Shown piece after piece: positions 62,797-64,000 of a DNA stretch of 64,000 nucleotides (its first letter is position 1; every line of letters begins with the position of its first letter). Source of the DNA: Trematomus loennbergii (taxonomy: Eukaryota > Chordata > Actinopteri > Perciformes > Nototheniidae); contig JAAOOA010000027.1 in the NCBI GenBank assembly GCA_012861695.1, forward strand, positions 2,422,724 to 2,486,723. The letters run 5' to 3'. The translations under genes and the position numbers were made by a program. The notes under the pieces were generated by a model. The model was given only the letters and a program-made list of their open reading frames with translations, did no database searches and had not been told where the DNA came from.

Positions 62797-64000
62797 GGTA
62801 AGCGTGTTGTAACTTCCGGTTGTTGTTGTCACCTCCGGGTATCCTGTGTGCCTGTTCTGCTGCTGATAGCTTATATTATCTTAACTTAAATCGATCGTTT
62901 TAAAACTCTTGTCACGGCAACTGCCTGACGTTGTAATCACACGTTACTACAGCTTAAGCACTCACAACTCTCCTTTCTTAGCGACTGTAACTCCACAGTT
63001 GCCTACACTCTTTTGGGTTTGCTAACGGTAGCTACTTTAGCTTGATAGCTAGCCATGGCTCTTTCCCACCCTCGGTGCTATTTCCTGCTCTACCTGTCTC
63101 ATGTTTGGTTATTCCCTACCTCCTTTACTGGTACCGATACATGTGTTAAATGTAGTATAGTTGTTAGGTTGGAGGCGGGAATCATAGCCATAGAAGCCCG
63201 GCTCCGCATTTTAGAAAGTAACTCAGCTACAGTAAAGCCCATCTTAGTCGGTGCGGACCGGCAAAAGGTAGCTCCTACTAGCCGTCCCCCGACAACTCCC
63301 GAGCAGCAGGGAGACTGGGTGACTGTTCAGAAGGGGCATAACGCGAAACCCGCAGGTCCCCACCAACCCGTTCACGTATCTAACAGATATTCCCCACTCA
63401 GCGAGGCACCCGCTGAGAAGCCAACTCTGGTTATTGGTAGCTCTATTATGAGACACGTGAACTTAGAGACCAAAGCCTCCACAGTCACATGCATTCCGGG
63501 GGCCAGAGCGGGCGACGTTGAGGCGCATCTTAAACTGCTGGCTAAAATAAACGTAAATACAGTAGGATTGTTATTCACGTCGGTGGTAATGATGTTCGTT
63601 TACGCCAATCAGAATGCACCAAAGTTAATGTGGCGTCGGTGTGTAGTATGCTAAAACAATGTCGGACACCGTCATTTTCTCTGGTCCCCTCCCCAATCTG
63701 ATCAATGACGACATGTATAGCCGCATGTCATCATTTCAGCGCTGGTTGTCTTGGTGGTGCCCAGCAAACGATGTGGGCTTCGTAAATAATTGGACAGCCT
63801 TCTGGGGAAAACCTGGTCTGATTAAGAGAGACGGCATTCATCCTACTTTGGAAGGTGCAAATCTCATTTCGGCAAACATTTCAGGGCTTTGTGGACTAAT
63901 CCATGACAAACTGGAGTTGAGACCAGGAGGCGGAGTCGCAGTCTTACACGCTTCTCTGCGCTCTCTCCTGGGCAGTCATCATAGGAATCCCGAACCCAAT
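62797..64000 (+). mobile_element. LINE (L2/CR1-like) 5' region, running off the window
   Basis: A GC-richer leader (62797-63054) precedes ORF1 at 63055. ORF1 with a coiled-coil and an SGNH esterase domain is typical of fish CR1/L2-clade LINEs. No reverse transcriptase is reached before 64000. Confidence 0.7.
63055..64000 (+). pseudogene. LINE ORF1 with SGNH/esterase domain, frameshifted
   Basis: Starts MALSHPRCYF, then a short coiled-coil-like stretch (RLEAGIIAIEARLRILE), then the esterase blocks: VIGSSIMRHV (nucleophile Ser region), [10 protein letters not shown] in the next frame, and [15 protein letters not shown] (catalytic Asp/His region) in a further frame. Shifts fall near 63565-63575 and 63650-63660. 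Block order and spacing match SGNH hydrolases in CR1/L2 LINE ORF1 proteins. The ORF is cut by the window end. Confidence 0.8.

Overview
The window is nuclear DNA from a ray-finned (teleost) fish. The evidence is a split vertebrate type I keratin gene with the canonical intron phases, plus very dense teleost-style DNA transposons (hAT, Tc1, TTAA-flanked MITEs, an element carrying a P2X7 C-terminal-like gene), an LTR element, a LINE with an esterase ORF1, and many micro- and minisatellites. There is no prokaryotic organisation, CRISPR array or operon.

Layout. The left two thirds is a tandem duplication. Positions 1 onward match 28637 onward, a period of about 28.6 kb. Unit A (about 2282-27694) carries keratin copy A on the minus strand (exons 12340 to 6218). 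Unit B (about 30842-52766) carries keratin copy B (exons 40832 to 34771). A third partial copy, C, follows at about 52767-56657 without a keratin gene. A composite hAT element (27695-30833, target duplication CAAGGCAG) sits at the A/B junction. Its right part is also present at 1-2273, but the B/C junction (52759-52766) has the empty site.

The two keratin genes have seven exons whose phases and sizes (exons 2-6: 83, 157, 162, 126 and 221 bp) are exactly those of type I keratins. Copy A predicts 529 residues: Gly-rich head, rod, and Ser-rich tail ending in a keratin-like [16 protein letters not shown]. Copy B predicts about 492 residues, because a +1 shift at the start of its last exon turns the Ser-rich tail into a Leu/Arg/Ser repeat and removes the conserved end.

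Between the keratin genes and to their right the DNA is nested mobile elements. In unit A a Tc1 element (13414-23182) is split by a hAT element (13645-15128, TSD CTCTATAG) and by a 7.2-kb LTR element (15431-22674, TSD GACGG, tRNA-Ser-type primer site, minus strand) that has nearly identical LTRs but no coding capacity. In unit B a 6.5-kb TTAA-flanked element (46120-52591) carries a P2X7-C-terminal-like gene on plus and a transposase-like gene on minus whose stop ends overlap by 17 bp. At the corresponding place unit A has a 1-kb deletion derivative of the same family in the opposite orientation.

The right end (58190-62790) is a degenerate minisatellite (about 30 bp, containing CACTGCAC) that has been invaded by a 1.1-kb inverted-repeat element and by two different hAT elements, both flanked by the duplicated octamer CACTGCAC. 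The window ends inside a LINE whose ORF1 has an SGNH/esterase domain, broken by two frameshifts. Coordinates, splice sites, TSDs and frames were read by eye. Family names rest on recalled motifs, not on searches.
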